A stretch of DNA of 64,000 nucleotides from an uncultured Burkholderiales bacterium (GCA_937891665.1 CALAGS010000204.1:1-64000); one strand, 5' to 3'; positions 35,371 through 46,035 are shown, numbered from the stretch's first letter. Notes: generated from the sequence alone by a model not told the origin. Numbers and translations: made by a program.

Positions 35371-37062
35371 TCATTCTGCTGAATCGTTGTTGTCCAACTT
35401 GGCACGCAACAAAGCGCCCAAGCTGGTGGTGCCAGCGTTTTCGCGTGAAGACTGTTGGCTGAGTGAGGCCATGGCTTCACTTTGATCAGCAGCATCTTTG
35501 GCCTTGATGGACAACTGGATGTTGCGTGTCTTGCGATCGACGTTGACGACCACAGCCGTGACCTCGTCGCCTTCTTTGAGCAAGCTGCGCGCATCTTCCA
35601 CGCGATCGCGTGAAATTTCGCTGGCGCGCAAATAGCCAATGATGTCTTCGCCCAAATCGATTTCAGCGCCACGTGCGTCCACAGTTTTGACTTTGCCGGT
35701 CACTGTTTGACCTTTGTCGTTCAATGTGACGAAAGTGGTGAATGGATCGCCGTCGAGTTGTTTGATGCCCAAGCTGATGCGCTCGCGCTCCACGTCGACT
35801 GCCAACACGATGGCTTCAACGTCTTGACCCTTCTTGTAGTTGCGAACAGCGGCTTCGCCAGTTTCGTTCCATGACAAGTCGGACAAGTGAACCAAACCGT
35901 CGATGCCAGCGGCCAAGCCCACGAACACACCAAAGTCGGTGATGGACTTGATGGGGCCCTTGACGCGGTCGCCACGTTTGGTGTTTTGAGCGAAGTCTTG
36001 CCAAGGGTTGGCGCGGCACTGCTTCATGCCCAAGCTGATGCGGCGCTTGTCTTCGTCGATTTCCAAAACCATGACTTCGACTTCGTCGCCCAATGACACG
36101 ATCTTGGAAGGTGCCACGTTCTTGTTGGTCCAGTCCATTTCAGAGACGTGCACCAAGCCTTCGATGCCGGGTTCGAGTTCGACAAACGCGCCGTAGTCGG
36201 CGATGTTGGTGATCTTGCCGAACATGCGGGTGCTTTGTGGGTAGCGGCGGTTGACGCCCATCCAAGGATCGTCGCCCATTTGCTTGAGGCCCAAAGACAC
36301 GCGGTTTTTCTCGGTGTCGAACTTGAGGATCTTGGCGGTAATTTCTTGACCGGCTTGCACCACTTCGGAAGGGTGACGCACACGGCGCCATGCCATGTCG
36401 GTGATGTGCAGCAAACCATCGATGCCGCCCAAGTCAACGAATGCACCGTATTCGGTGATGTTCTTGACCACACCATGAACCACGGAACCTTCGCGCAGGT
36501 TTTCCATCAGCTTGGCGCGCTCTTCGCCCATGGAGGCTTCAACCACAGCACGGCGTGACAACACGACGTTGTTGCGCTTGCGGTCCAACTTGATGACCTT
36601 GAATTCCATGGTCTTGTTTTCGTACGGTGACAGGTCTTTGGTAGGACGTGTGTCAACCAATGAACCTGGCAAGAAAGCACGAATACCATTGACCAGCACA
36701 GTGAGGCCGCCTTTGACTTTGCCGCTGGTGGTGCCAGTGACGAATTCGCCGGATTCCAAAGCTTTTTCCAATGACAACCATGAGGCCAAACGCTTGGCAG
36801 TGTCACGGCTCAAAATGGTGTCGCCGTAGCCGTTCTCGATGGAACCGATGGCCACAGAAACGAAATCGCCAACTTGGACTTCGATTTCGCCCAAATCAGA
36901 TTTGAATTCTTCTAGGGGGACGTAGGCTTCAGATTTGAGGCCGGCGTTAACAACCACGAAGTTGTGTTCAATGCGAACAACTTCAGCGGTGATCACTTCG
37001 CCTGTGCGCATTTCCGTGCGCTTCAGTGATTCTTCAAATAGGTCTGCAAAAGATTCTGACAT
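35371..37062 (-). CDS. rpsA: 30S ribosomal protein S1
   Basis: The 563-residue protein has six consecutive S1 (OB-fold) domains. Repeats such as [20 protein letters not shown] segments ([19 protein letters not shown]) recur from domain three onward. S1 binds mRNA leaders and brings them to the 30S subunit. AGGAA precedes the ATG by about six bases. It follows aroA-cmk, as in many proteobacteria where cmk-rpsA are linked. A highly structured leader upstream suggests self-regulation, and a terminator follows. Confidence 0.96.
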   Translation of the reverse strand: MSESFADLFEESLKRTEMRTGEVITAEVVRIEHNFVVVNAGLKSEAYVPLEEFKSDLGEIEVQVGDFVSVAIGSIENGYGDTILSRDTAKRLASWLSLEKALESGEFVTGTTSGKVKGGLTVLVNGIRAFLPGSLVDTRPTKDLSPYENKTMEFKVIKLDRKRNNVVLSRRAVVEASMGEERAKLMENLREGSVVHGVVKNITEYGAFVDLGGIDGLLHITDMAWRRVRHPSEVVQAGQEITAKILKFDTEKNRVSLGLKQMGDDPWMGVNRRYPQSTRMFGKITNIADYGAFVELEPGIEGLVHVSEMDWTNKNVAPSKIVSLGDEVEVMVLEIDEDKRRISLGMKQCRANPWQDFAQNTKRGDRVKGPIKSITDFGVFVGLAAGIDGLVHLSDLSWNETGEAAVRNYKKGQDVEAIVLAVDVERERISLGIKQLDGDPFTTFVTLNDKGQTVTGKVKTVDARGAEIDLGEDIIGYLRASEISRDRVEDARSLLKEGDEVTAVVVNVDRKTRNIQLSIKAKDAADQSEAMASLSQQSSRENAGTTSLGALLRAKLDNNDSAE

Positions 37063-37090
37063 TCAAGTTCCTAATCCACAAAAAGGTCTG

Positions 37091-37218
37091 ACGACTGCAC
37101 CATTGCGTCGTTAACAAGGCTCATTGCGGCGGTTGTGTGCGTTTTCACGCGGGTTAAGTTGTTGAACCACAAGGCCAGTGCGCATGCAGCGCGGATAGAG
37201 CCTTGTGGGCCGGTTCAA
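37091..37218 (-). promoter_or_regulatory. Structured 5' leader of rpsA (three hairpins)
   Basis: Within the 188 bp between cmk and rpsA three hairpins can be drawn. The first (37163-37218) has outer arms TTGAACC/GGTTCAA and inner arms CCACAAGG/CCTTGTGG, with a GCC bulge and an inner GCGC/GCGC stem. The second (37139-37150) is GCGT-GAAA-ACGC with a GNRA loop. The third (37091-37111) is ACGAC-GCA-ATGG-TGC-(A)-GTCGT. The layout recalls the E. coli rpsA leader, where folded hairpins mediate repression by S1. The hairpins are visible; regulation by S1 is inferred. Confidence 0.6.
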
Positions 37219-37250
37219 GTCTTCTGTTTAAGTTCTTTTTAAATTTGAAA

Positions 37251-39278
37251 TTAAACAGGGAAGGCTTGTTTGCTTTGCCACCAGTCAAGGACCTGAACCA
37301 CCGATTGCTCGATGCCTAAGTCTGAGTTGTCTAGCAGCATTGCGTCTTGTGCTGGCTTTAAGGGCGCTACGCTGCGAGATGTGTCTCGTGCGTCGCGAGC
37401 CTCTAAGTCAGCCCGAAGATCGGCGATTTTAGCCTGAAAACCTTTAGAAATCAATTGCTTATAGCGCCTGTCGGCTCTTTTTGCGGCGCTGGCAGTCAAA
37501 AACACCTTCAAAGGCGCGCCAGGAAAGATCACTGTGCCCATGTCTCGGCCGTCTGCCAAAAGGCCTGGCAGGCGCTGAAAGCTGTGTTGAAGTGCCACCA
37601 ATGCCACCCTAACGGCTGGCAACGTGGAGACCTTGGAGGCGTTCATGCCGCCTTCTTCGCTGCGAATGGCATCGGTTACGTCTTGGTTGTTTAACAAAAC
37701 TTTGTCGCCGTCAAAACGCACCGGTAACTTTTCGGCCATGTTGGCAATGGCTGTTTCGTTGTTGCTTTCCAAACTCAGGCCTGCCTGCAATGCGGCATAG
37801 GCCGTCACGCGGTAAAGGGCGCCAGAGTCAAGGTAATGGTAGCCCAAGCGCTGAGCAACAAGGCTTGAAAGAGTCCCTTTGCCAGACGCCGTAGGGCCGT
37901 CAATGCAAATCACGGGGATGTGGTCTGCAGGTGTTTGCGTAAGCGAGAACAGTGCCTCGAAGTAATCTGGAAAAGTTTTGGCCACGCACTTGGGGTCTTC
38001 AATGCGAACCGCTTGTTGGTCTGGATTAAAAGCTGCCAGAGAGAAGCACATGGCCACGCGGTGGTCGTCATAGGTGTGAATGTTGGCTGCGCGCCACTGA
38101 CCTGCTGGCAGGGGATGAATGCGCAACCAATCGGGGCCTTCTTCGACGTGTGCACCCAATTTGCGCGATTCTTTGGCCATGGCCGCAATGCGATCGGTTT
38201 CTTTCACACGCCAACTGGCAATGTTGCGCAAAGTGCTGGGGCCATCTGCATACAAAGCCATCACAGCCAGGGTCATGGCGGCATCTGGAATGTGATTGCA
38301 ATCTAGGTCGATGGCCTTGAGAGGCCATGCACCGCGTTTGATTTCTAAGCTGTTGGGTCCACTTTCAATGTGCGCGCCCATTTGAGCGGCAGCTTCCATG
38401 AAGCGAATGTCGCCTTGAATGGACGCTGCGCCAACGCCTTCAATTCTCACGGCTTGCTGGGTAGCGGCAATGGCACCCAAGGCAATGAAATAACTGGCCG
38501 AAGAAGCATCTGCTTCCACATGAATTTCGCCAGGCGATTTGTAATGACTGCCCGCAGGAATGGTGAAGCTCTGCCAGCCGTCACGTTTCACATCAATGCC
38601 GTAGCGCGACAACAAATTCAAAGTGATTTCAATGTAGGGCTTGGATATGAGTTCACCGACCACTTCAATCACAATGTCTTTTTGCGCGGCCAAGGGCAAT
38701 GACATTAGGAGTGCAGTCAGAAATTGGCTGGACACATCGCCGCGAACTTGAATGGGCTTGTCAAGTTGCAGTTGTGGCGTCAAAACGCGTAAGGGCGGAT
38801 AGCCGTCATTGCCCAAATAATCAATCTGACAACCCAGCAAACGCAGCGCATCGACCAAGTCACCAATGGGGCGTTCGTGCATGCGTGGCACGCCCCTGAG
38901 CGTGAAGTCGCCGCCCATCACAGCCAATGCGGCGGTCAGTGGGCGCATGGCGGTGCCAGCATTGCCCATGAAAAATTCAATGGGTGCTGTGGGTTTTTTC
39001 AAGGCAGGAGATGTGCCATTGAAAGTGCGCCGCCCCAAGCCTGTGATGCAAACACTGTTTGTGCCAAGCTTGGGTTCAACCCCGCAACCCAATTGGCGCA
39101 GTGCTGTCAACATGACACGCGTGTCGTCTGAATCTAGAAGGTCATGCACCCAAGTACTGCCTTCGCACAACGCAGACAACAGCAACACCCGATTTGAAAT
39201 ACTTTTAGAGCCAGGCAGGGTGACGGTGCCACCTGCCTGCTGCAAAGAGGGAATGTCTAGAAACGCAGTAGCAAACAT
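37251..39278 (-). CDS. aroA-cmk: Fused 3-phosphoshikimate 1-carboxyvinyltransferase / cytidylate kinase
   Basis: This 675-residue chain has two enzymes. Residues 1 to about 440 are EPSP synthase ([19 protein letters not shown] near the start, with the phosphate- and PEP-binding residues, and [14 protein letters not shown] near the end), which makes EPSP in the shikimate pathway. From about residue 450 comes CMP kinase, with P-loop GPTASGKG near 460 and YLDSGALYR. The frame opens at 39326, but the ATG at 39278 lies 11 bp after the tyrA stop and gives the normal AroA N-terminus. In many bacteria the two genes are adjacent; here no stop separates them. It lies downstream of tyrA, as expected. 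Confidence 0.93.
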   Translation of the reverse strand: MFATAFLDIPSLQQAGGTVTLPGSKSISNRVLLLSALCEGSTWVHDLLDSDDTRVMLTALRQLGCGVEPKLGTNSVCITGLGRRTFNGTSPALKKPTAPIEFFMGNAGTAMRPLTAALAVMGGDFTLRGVPRMHERPIGDLVDALRLLGCQIDYLGNDGYPPLRVLTPQLQLDKPIQVRGDVSSQFLTALLMSLPLAAQKDIVIEVVGELISKPYIEITLNLLSRYGIDVKRDGWQSFTIPAGSHYKSPGEIHVEADASSASYFIALGAIAATQQAVRIEGVGAASIQGDIRFMEAAAQMGAHIESGPNSLEIKRGAWPLKAIDLDCNHIPDAAMTLAVMALYADGPSTLRNIASWRVKETDRIAAMAKESRKLGAHVEEGPDWLRIHPLPAGQWRAANIHTYDDHRVAMCFSLAAFNPDQQAVRIEDPKCVAKTFPDYFEALFSLTQTPADHIPVICIDGPTASGKGTLSSLVAQRLGYHYLDSGALYRVTAYAALQAGLSLESNNETAIANMAEKLPVRFDGDKVLLNNQDVTDAIRSEEGGMNASKVSTLPAVRVALVALQHSFQRLPGLLADGRDMGTVIFPGAPLKVFLTASAAKRADRRYKQLISKGFQAKIADLRADLEARDARDTSRSVAPLKPAQDAMLLDNSDLGIEQSVVQVLDWWQSKQAFPV

Positions 39279-39289
39279 ATGAGAAAAAT

Positions 39290-40174
39290 TTAGGCCTTGG
39301 GCGTCTGATTGGCGCCGATTCGCCACTTAAAGCGCAAATCACTGGCTTGTCGAATCATGTCCTCAAGTGCTTTGGGATGCTTGGCTTCAATGGCATTTTC
39401 AAATTCTTCTAAGGCATCTTTGAAGTGCGCAATTTGAAGCAACACTTGTTCACGGTTGGTGGTCAGAATGTCGCGCCACACAACGGGATCGCTGGCTGCA
39501 ATGCGGGAGAAATCTCTAAAACCAGGGCCACCCAGTGCAATTAAGTCGGCGCCATTTTTTTGCTGAAAGATGCCACGAATCAAAGCATAGGCCAATACAT
39601 GTGGCATGTGGCTCACTGCTGCAAAGGCTGCGTCGTGTGCAGCAGGGCTAAGCTCAGTGATGAAGCTGCCCAAACTCTGCCAGATTTGTTTGGCAAGTTG
39701 AACCTGCGATGCGCCCGAGCTTGCCATGGGGGTCATGATCAGTGCGCGATCTTTGTACAAATCGGCATCGGCGTGTTCAACGCCAGCAACTTCTTTGCCT
39801 GCTATGGGATGTACCGGCACAAAGCAATGAAGTTTGTCGCCCAATGTGTTGAGAGCCGCGGCCACAATGTCTGATTTTGTGGAGCCAACTTCCATCAGCA
39901 AGGCATCTGATCGCAAGGCGGGTGCTATGGCTTCAAAGCAAGCGTTTGTGGCTGTGACAGGTACCGCTAGCAAAACCAAGTCTGCACCTTGCACAGCTTG
40001 CGCAATACTGTCTTCAGCGGCGTCAATCACGCCCATGCTGAGTGCCTTTTGCCGAGACGATGCTGAGGCACTGTAGCCCACAATGTGTTGGGCCCAGCCG
40101 GCTTCCCGAGCGGCCAGTGCAAACGAGCCGCCCATCAAGCCGCAGCCAATGAGAGCGACTTTTTCGAATTTCAT
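39290..40174 (-). CDS. tyrA: Prephenate dehydrogenase
   Basis: The 294-residue enzyme oxidatively decarboxylates prephenate to 4-hydroxyphenylpyruvate in tyrosine synthesis. The N-terminal NAD(P)-binding motif is [12 protein letters not shown]. The catalytic region includes PVHPIAGKE. The C-terminal half is the helical dimerisation domain. The start at 40174 is set by a four-base overlap with the pheA stop (ATGA); the frame opens further upstream at 40216 inside pheA. Arogenate use cannot be excluded by eye. It sits between pheA and aroA-cmk in an aromatic-amino-acid operon. Confidence 0.93.
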   Translation of the reverse strand: MKFEKVALIGCGLMGGSFALAAREAGWAQHIVGYSASASSRQKALSMGVIDAAEDSIAQAVQGADLVLLAVPVTATNACFEAIAPALRSDALLMEVGSTKSDIVAAALNTLGDKLHCFVPVHPIAGKEVAGVEHADADLYKDRALIMTPMASSGASQVQLAKQIWQSLGSFITELSPAAHDAAFAAVSHMPHVLAYALIRGIFQQKNGADLIALGGPGFRDFSRIAASDPVVWRDILTTNREQVLLQIAHFKDALEEFENAIEAKHPKALEDMIRQASDLRFKWRIGANQTPKA

Positions 40175-41268
40175 TCTGGAATGGGGTAGGAACCCAACAC
40201 CTTGTAGAACGCGCACAGACCTTGAAGTTCTTGCAAGGCTGCCGCCACATGTGGCTCAGAAATATGACCTTGAATGTCGATGTAGAAATAGTATTCCCAC
40301 TGACCAGATTTGGCAGGACGCGATTCAAAGCGCGTCATAGACACGCCATTGTTCTTCAAAGGCATGAGCAAGTCATGAACGGCGCCTGGCTTGTTGGGCA
40401 CAGAGACCACCAAGCTGGTGCAATCTTTGCCAGAAACTGGTGGCGTTGCCAAAGTTTGTGGCAAACAAATGATGGCAAATCGTGTGCGGTTGGTGGCTTC
40501 GTCTTGAATGGCATGCGCCACGATGTGCAAACCAAATTGAGAAGCTGCACGCTCGCTGGCCAAGCCGGCCCAAGCGGGATTTGTGGCCGCCAAACGTGCG
40601 CCTTCTGCATTGCTGGAGACGGCGCGGCGTTCGGCATGAGGCAAGTTTTGAGTGAGCCAGACTTGGCATTGCGCCAAAGCTTGTGGATGCGCTAAGACCA
40701 CTTCAATGTCTTTCAGGTTGTCCGATTGGCGCAATAAGTTGTGGCGAACCAGCATGCTCACTTCACCGATCACATGAACGGGGGAACGCAAGAACAAATC
40801 GAGCGACCTGGCCACCACACCTTCGGTTGAGTTTTCCATGCCCACCACACCATATTGAGCGGTGCCAGCGGCCGTGGCATGAAACACTTCATCAAAGTTG
40901 TTGCAGTAAACGAAGCTGGCGGCGCTTCCAAAAAACTCAATCCCCGCTTGCTCGCAAAAAGTACCTTGTGGGCCCAGTACGGCAACGCGCTGAGGAGCTT
41001 CCAATGCCAAACAGGCCGACATGATTTCGCGCCAAATGGCTGCCACATGAGCATTGAGCAAGGGCCCTTGGTTGGCGTTTTCAATTTTGGCAATGACTTG
41101 TGCCACGCGGTCAGGCCGGAAAAAGGGCGAACCCTCGGCGCGCTTAATTTCACCTACTTTTTCAGCTACCTTGGCGCGTTGGTTCAGTAAACTCAAGAGT
41201 TGCTGATCGAGCGAGTCAATTTGTATTCGCAAGTCGGCCAAGGCGTCTGTTTGAATGGGGTGAGTCAT
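40171..41268 (-). CDS. pheA: Bifunctional chorismate mutase / prephenate dehydratase
   Basis: The 365-residue protein has a chorismate mutase domain (about 1-90; RIQIDSLDQQLLSLLNQRA), a prephenate dehydratase domain (about 95-275; with NRTRFAI near its end) and a C-terminal ACT domain with the Phe-binding ESRP motif. It makes phenylpyruvate from chorismate, and phenylalanine probably inhibits it through the ACT domain. It starts 6 bp after serC and overlaps tyrA by four bases. Confidence 0.95.
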   Translation of the reverse strand: MTHPIQTDALADLRIQIDSLDQQLLSLLNQRAKVAEKVGEIKRAEGSPFFRPDRVAQVIAKIENANQGPLLNAHVAAIWREIMSACLALEAPQRVAVLGPQGTFCEQAGIEFFGSAASFVYCNNFDEVFHATAAGTAQYGVVGMENSTEGVVARSLDLFLRSPVHVIGEVSMLVRHNLLRQSDNLKDIEVVLAHPQALAQCQVWLTQNLPHAERRAVSSNAEGARLAATNPAWAGLASERAASQFGLHIVAHAIQDEATNRTRFAIICLPQTLATPPVSGKDCTSLVVSVPNKPGAVHDLLMPLKNNGVSMTRFESRPAKSGQWEYYFYIDIQGHISEPHVAAALQELQGLCAFYKVLGSYPIPE

Positions 41269-41274
41269 ATGTGT

Positions 41275-42381
41275 TTAAGCCTGAGTGGCTTCAAAGTCTT
41301 TGAGGTAAGACACCAGAGCCTGAACCCCTTCTAGGGGAATGGCGTTGTAAATGCTGGCGCGCATGCCGCCAACAGATTTGTGGCCTTTGAGTTGCAACAA
41401 ACCACGCGCCTTGGCGCCAGCCAAGAATGCATCGTTGAGCGATTCATCTTTCAGGTAAAAAGGAACGTTCATTCTCGAGCGGAAAGATTTTTCAACTCGA
41501 TTTTCATAAAGCTGAGATTGGTCTAAGAAGTCGTACAACAACTTCGCTTTGGCAATGTTGCGCAGTTCCATGGCGGCTACGCCTGTGACGCCGTTTTCAG
41601 TTTGTGCTTTGAGCCATTTGAAAACCAAGCCCGCCATGTAAATGGAATAAGTGGGGGGCGTGTTGTACATGGAGCCATTGTCGGCCACCATTTTGTAATT
41701 GAAGGCACTTGGGCAGTGCTTCATGGCTTTGCCAAGCAAATCTTCTCTCACCACCACCAAGGTAAGACCCGCAGGACCTAGGTTCTTTTGTGCACCACCA
41801 AAGGCCAAGCCAATTTTGGACCAGTCGAAATTGCGCGATGCAACGTGCGAAGAAAAATCAATGACCAAAGGCGCCTGGCTTCCAAGCGCCTTGAGATCGG
41901 GCAGGTTGTGATACTCCACGCCATCGATGGTTTCGTTGGTGCAAACATGCACATAGCTAGCATCGGAACTCAACTGCCACTGCGCGGGTGACGGAATGTT
42001 GGAGAAGCTGGCGGCCTGAGCACTGGCCGCCAAATGGGGTTTGCAAAATTGCGCGGCTTCTTTGTAAGATTTTTGGCTCCAGCTGCCAGTGACTACAAAA
42101 TCGACCACGCCTTCTTGCGAAAGATTCAACGGTACGATGGCATTTTCGGCAATGCCGCCACCTTGCATGAACAAGATTTTGAAGTTGGCAGGAATGGCCA
42201 GCAACTCACGAAGGTCGGCTTCTGCTTCTTCGTAAATGGACATGAACTCTTTGCCGCGATGGCTCATTTCCATCACGCCCATGCCGCTGCCATGCCAGTC
42301 CAGCATTTCGCTGGCAGCTTGAATTAGGACTGCATCGGGAATGGCGGCCGGGCCGGCAGAAAAATTGTAGGGTCTGGTCAT
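41275..42381 (-). CDS. serC: Phosphoserine aminotransferase
   Basis: The 368-residue PLP enzyme converts 3-phosphohydroxypyruvate to phosphoserine and also acts in pyridoxal phosphate synthesis. The PLP lysine lies in [13 protein letters not shown] near residue 198. The N-terminus [11 protein letters not shown] and the phosphate-binding [10 protein letters not shown] at the end are family hallmarks. Its ATG overlaps the gyrA stop by four bases. The order gyrA-serC-pheA is typical of betaproteobacteria. Confidence 0.96.
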   Translation of the reverse strand: MTRPYNFSAGPAAIPDAVLIQAASEMLDWHGSGMGVMEMSHRGKEFMSIYEEAEADLRELLAIPANFKILFMQGGGIAENAIVPLNLSQEGVVDFVVTGSWSQKSYKEAAQFCKPHLAASAQAASFSNIPSPAQWQLSSDASYVHVCTNETIDGVEYHNLPDLKALGSQAPLVIDFSSHVASRNFDWSKIGLAFGGAQKNLGPAGLTLVVVREDLLGKAMKHCPSAFNYKMVADNGSMYNTPPTYSIYMAGLVFKWLKAQTENGVTGVAAMELRNIAKAKLLYDFLDQSQLYENRVEKSFRSRMNVPFYLKDESLNDAFLAGAKARGLLQLKGHKSVGGMRASIYNAIPLEGVQALVSYLKDFEATQA

Positions 42382-45035
42382 TCAGTCGAGCCGCTTTCCG
42401 CTGCGCCGCCTTCATCATCGGCAAGGTTCTCGTCTGTTTCATCTTGCACGATGGCATCGTTTTCCACAATGCGTTGCAAGCCAGACAATTTGGCGCCATC
42501 GTCCAAACCAATCAAGGTCACACCTTGTGTGGCACGACCCAGTTCTCGAATTTCAGAAACGCGTGTCCGAACCAACACACCCGTGTCGGTGATGAGCATG
42601 ATTTCGTCGTCGGCGTGAACCAAGGTGGCAGCGACCACTTTGCCATTTCGCTCAGATTGCTGGATGGCAATCATGCCTTTGGTGCCACGGCCATGGCGTG
42701 TGTATTCTGTGATGGACGTGCGTTTTCCGTAACCATTTTCGGTGGCTGTCAAAACACTTTGCTGTTCGTCTTCGGCCACCAACATGGCAATCACGCTTTG
42801 TGTGTCGTCCAGCATCATGCCGCGCACACCGCGTGCGTTGCGGCCCATGGGGCGCACATCGTTTTCGTCAAAGCGAACCGCTTTACCGCCGTCGCTGAAC
42901 AACATCACATCGTGCTTGCCGTCTGTGAGGGCAGCGCCAATCAAAAAGTCGCCTTCGTCCAAATCGACAGCGATGATGCCGGCCTTGCGAGGGTTGCTAA
43001 ATTCATCCAAAGATGTTTTCTTCACGGTGCCCATGGAAGTGCCCATGAACACATAGTGGTCGGCAGGGAAGCTGCGCATGTCGCCCGTTAACGGCAAGAC
43101 CACATTGATCTTTTCGCCTTCTTGCAAGGGGAACATGTTGACAATGGGCCTACCGCGCGAGCCGCGTGAACCTGCAGGCACTTCCCACACTTTGAGCCAG
43201 TACAAACGGCCGCGGTTGGAGAAGCACAAAATATAGTCGTGCGTGTTGGCAATGAAGAGCTGGTCGATCCAATCGTCTTCTTTGGTGGCAGTGGCTTGTT
43301 TGCCGCGACCGCCGCGTTTTTGGGCCCGGTATTCAGAAAGGGGTTGACTCTTGATGTAGCCGCTGTGCGACAACGTGACCACCATGTCGGTGGGCGTGAT
43401 CAAGTCTTCAGTGGCCAAATCTTGCGCATTGTTTTCAATGAAGCTGCGGCGGGCACCCAATTTAGTTTGACCAAATTCTTGGCGCAATTCGCCCAGCTCG
43501 GTGCCAATGATGGTGGACACGCGCTCGGGCTTGGCCAAGATATCGAGCAAGTCTTCAATTTCAGACATCACTTCTTTGTACTCGACCACAATCTTGTCTT
43601 GCTCCAGACCGGTCAAGCGTTGCAAGCGCATCTGTAAAATTTCTTGCGCTTGGGTTTCGCTTAAGCGGTACAAGCCGTCGTTGCCCATGCCAAATTCTTT
43701 TTCCAAGCCATCGGGGCGATAGTCATCAGCGTTCACAGCGCCACCATCGGCGCGTGTGCGTGTCAGCATTTCGCGAACCAATTTGGAGTCCCAGCTGCGG
43801 GTCATCAACTCGGCCTTGGCGACTGGCGGCGTAGGCGCATTGCGGATGATGGCAATGAACTCGTCGATGTTGGCCATGGCCACTGCCAAGCCTTCCAATA
43901 CGTGGCCACGTTCGCGGGCTTTGCGCAAGGTGAAAACGGTGCGGCGAGTGACCACTTCACGGCGGTGTTGCAAGAACACGCTGATCAGGTCTTTCAAGTT
44001 ACACAACTTGGGTTGGCCGTCAATGAGGGCCACCATGTTGATGCCGAAGGTATCTTGCAACTGGGTCTGTTTGTACAGGTTGTTGAGCACCACCTCAGGT
44101 ACTTCACCGCGCTTGAGTTCAATGACCAAGCGCATGCCTGATTTGTCTGACTCGTCTTGAATGTGGCTGATACCTTCAATCTTTTTCTCGTGAACCAATT
44201 CGGCCATGCGCTCTTGCAAGGTCTTTTTGTTCACTTGGTAGGGCAACTCGTCCACCACGATGCATTGGCGTTGGCCTTTGTCAATGTCTTCAAAGTGGCA
44301 CTTGGCGCGCATGATCACACGGCCGCGGCCTGTTCGGTAGCCATCTTTCACGCCATTGATGCCATAAATAATGCCGGCAGTCGGGAAGTCGGGTGCGGGA
44401 ATGATTTCCATCAGTTCGTCGATGGTGGCACCCGGGTTGCGCAGCATGTGCAAGCAAGCGTCAACCACTTCGTTCAAATTGTGAGGTGGAATGTTGGTCG
44501 CCATGCCGACCGCAATGCCGCCAGAGCCGTTCACCAATAGATTGGGAATGCGGCTTGGAAGCACCAAAGGCTCTTTTTCCGAGCCATCGTAGTTGGGGCC
44601 AAAGTCGACGGTTTCTTTGTCGATGTCAGCCAGCATTTCGTGGGCAATTTTGGCCAAACGAATTTCGGTGTATCGCATGGCCGCTGCATTGTCGCCGTCG
44701 ACCGATCCAAAGTTGCCCTGACCATCCACCAGCATGTGACGCATCGAAAAATCTTGCGCCATGCGAACAATGGTGTCATAGACAGATTGATCGCCGTGGG
44801 GGTGGTATTTGCCAATCACGTCACCCACAATGCGCGCAGACTTTTTATAAGCGCGGTTCCAGTCGTTGTTCAGCTCGTGCATGGCAAACAAGACACGGCG
44901 GTGTACCGGTTTGAGGCCGTCTCGGGCATCTGGCAGGGCGCGTCCCACAATCACGCTCATGGCGTAGTCGAGGTAGCTGCGGCGCATTTCCTCTTCTAGA
45001 CTGATGGGAAGGGTTTCTTTGGCAAACTGGGTCAT
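42378..45035 (-). CDS. gyrA: DNA gyrase subunit A
   Basis: The 885-residue subunit cleaves and rejoins DNA during negative supercoiling. The catalytic tyrosine is Y122 in [10 protein letters not shown], the same number as in E. coli. The quinolone region reads [10 protein letters not shown], that is Q83, S84 and D87, where E. coli has S83, A84 and D87. The C-terminal pinwheel starts with the GyrA box-like QKRGGRG and ends in an acidic Glu/Asp-rich tail. The length is normal. It is divergent from ompA, with 227 bp between the starts. It heads the minus-strand run down to lapB. Confidence 0.97.
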   Translation of the reverse strand: MTQFAKETLPISLEEEMRRSYLDYAMSVIVGRALPDARDGLKPVHRRVLFAMHELNNDWNRAYKKSARIVGDVIGKYHPHGDQSVYDTIVRMAQDFSMRHMLVDGQGNFGSVDGDNAAAMRYTEIRLAKIAHEMLADIDKETVDFGPNYDGSEKEPLVLPSRIPNLLVNGSGGIAVGMATNIPPHNLNEVVDACLHMLRNPGATIDELMEIIPAPDFPTAGIIYGINGVKDGYRTGRGRVIMRAKCHFEDIDKGQRQCIVVDELPYQVNKKTLQERMAELVHEKKIEGISHIQDESDKSGMRLVIELKRGEVPEVVLNNLYKQTQLQDTFGINMVALIDGQPKLCNLKDLISVFLQHRREVVTRRTVFTLRKARERGHVLEGLAVAMANIDEFIAIIRNAPTPPVAKAELMTRSWDSKLVREMLTRTRADGGAVNADDYRPDGLEKEFGMGNDGLYRLSETQAQEILQMRLQRLTGLEQDKIVVEYKEVMSEIEDLLDILAKPERVSTIIGTELGELRQEFGQTKLGARRSFIENNAQDLATEDLITPTDMVVTLSHSGYIKSQPLSEYRAQKRGGRGKQATATKEDDWIDQLFIANTHDYILCFSNRGRLYWLKVWEVPAGSRGSRGRPIVNMFPLQEGEKINVVLPLTGDMRSFPADHYVFMGTSMGTVKKTSLDEFSNPRKAGIIAVDLDEGDFLIGAALTDGKHDVMLFSDGGKAVRFDENDVRPMGRNARGVRGMMLDDTQSVIAMLVAEDEQQSVLTATENGYGKRTSITEYTRHGRGTKGMIAIQQSERNGKVVAATLVHADDEIMLITDTGVLVRTRVSEIRELGRATQGVTLIGLDDGAKLSGLQRIVENDAIVQDETDENLADDEGGAAESGSTE

Positions 45036-45147
45036 GAGGGGTCAGGCGCACTGGGTGAAAGACTGACATTTTAGGTGCAAAGAGTGTCGTTGATTTGCAA
45101 CACATGCTGGGCTTTGAATTGACCCTGATCATGCTGATTTCACCAAA

Positions 45148-45178
45148 TTGGAGAATTGGCCTTGAGCTATGGCACAAT
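45148..45178 (+). promoter_or_regulatory. Candidate ompA promoter
   Basis: TTGGAG (45148-45153) and CACAAT (45173-45178) are spaced 19 bp apart. Transcription from about 45185 would give a leader of roughly 78 nt before the ompA ATG. The hexamers are imperfect and spacing is long, so this is only a candidate. The rest of the gyrA-ompA gap shows no other clear element. Confidence 0.3.
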
Positions 45179-45262
45179 GAATTCAACGTTTTGGGTGATG
45201 GTCATTCAAAACGTCTCTTTTTTCGCAGGATGTCTGCGGTATTTATCCCCATGAGGAGAACC

Positions 45263-45943
45263 ATGAAAAAATTCAACAAAGTGGCAATGGTGTTGGCTTC
45301 AGCTGCCTTGGCAACTGCTGCAAGCGCGCAAACCGTAGACAACTGGCGCAATGGCACGGGCGAACACGCCTGGAAAAATGGCACCAACGAGCTATGCTGG
45401 CGCGACGCTAACTGGACACCCGCAACGGCTGCTGCAGGTTGTGATGGCGCTATTGCTGCTCCTAAAGCTGCCGCACCAGCACCAAGAGCTGCCGCACCAG
45501 CACCAGCACCAAGAGCTGCAGCACCAGCAGCACCAAGAGCTGCGGCTCCAGCCGCGAAGAAACCTGCACCGCCACCCGCTGCAGCCACCAAAGTGACTTA
45601 CGCTGCTGACACTTTCTTTGACTTTGACAAATCAGTGTTGAAAGCTGACGGCAAAGCCAAATTGGACGACCTGGCAGGCAAAGTGAAAGCCATCAATTTG
45701 GAAGTGATCATTGCTGTGGGTCACACTGACGCCACTGGCTCTGATGCCTACAACCAAAAGTTGTCTGTTAAGCGTGCCGATGCTGTCAAAGCCTACTTGA
45801 TCACCAAGGGCATTGAGAAAAACCGCGTTTACACTGAAGGCAAGGGCGAAAAACAACCCGTTGCTGATAACAATACAAATGCTGGCCGTTCTAAAAACCG
45901 CCGTGTGGAAATTGAAGTTGTGGGTACACGCCCCAACAAATAA
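45263..45943 (+). CDS. ompA: OmpA-family outer membrane protein with Pro/Ala-rich linker
   Basis: The 226-residue protein has a signal peptide ending ASAQ and a short N-terminal module (WRNGTGEHAWKNGTNELCW) with two cysteines. A Pro/Ala/Arg-rich linker of tandem repeats follows. The C-terminal OmpA-like domain (about 120-226) includes FFDFDKSVLKADG and NRRVEIEV and binds peptidoglycan. There is no eight-strand beta-barrel, so it probably ties the cell wall to the outer membrane or periplasm rather than forming a pore. The ATG at 45263 follows GAGGAG closely; the upstream open frame from 45095 is leader. A terminator follows. Confidence 0.92.
   Translation: MKKFNKVAMVLASAALATAASAQTVDNWRNGTGEHAWKNGTNELCWRDANWTPATAAAGCDGAIAAPKAAAPAPRAAAPAPAPRAAAPAAPRAAAPAAKKPAPPPAAATKVTYAADTFFDFDKSVLKADGKAKLDDLAGKVKAINLEVIIAVGHTDATGSDAYNQKLSVKRADAVKAYLITKGIEKNRVYTEGKGEKQPVADNNTNAGRSKNRRVEIEVVGTRPNK
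45467..45590 (+). repeat. In-frame tandem repeat coding Pro/Ala/Arg linker
   Basis: Imperfect direct repeats built from GCACCAGCACCAAGAGCTGC-like units encode about three to four PRAAAPAP blocks. Near-identical DNA units mean the linker can lengthen or shorten by slippage without frameshift. Confidence 0.75.
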
Positions 45944-45963
45944 TCATTGATTTGATGGAATCC

Positions 45964-46013
45964 AATCAAGTTTCGGCTTGATTAAAAAAAAGCCTCCTTC
46001 GGGAGGCTTTTCT
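45964..46013 (+). terminator. Tandem terminator hairpins after ompA
   Basis: A first hairpin AATCAAG-TTTCGG-CTTGATT (45964-45983) is followed by an A-run. A second GC-rich hairpin AAAAGCCTCC-TTC-GGGAGGCTTTT (45987-46011) then follows. The second is a standard intrinsic terminator for the abundant ompA transcript. Confidence 0.85.
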
Positions 46014-46035
46014 ACTTTGGGCGACAATACGCGCT

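Noticed and set aside
42444..43091. 215-residue open frame antisense within gyrA
   Set aside because: It mirrors the GyrA C-terminal domain codons; the composition is unlike a real protein and gyrA is intact.
45095..45262. Upstream 56-codon extension of the ompA frame
   Set aside because: The extension has no signal peptide and covers the promoter region; the ATG at 45263 has a strong Shine-Dalgarno and a proper signal peptide.
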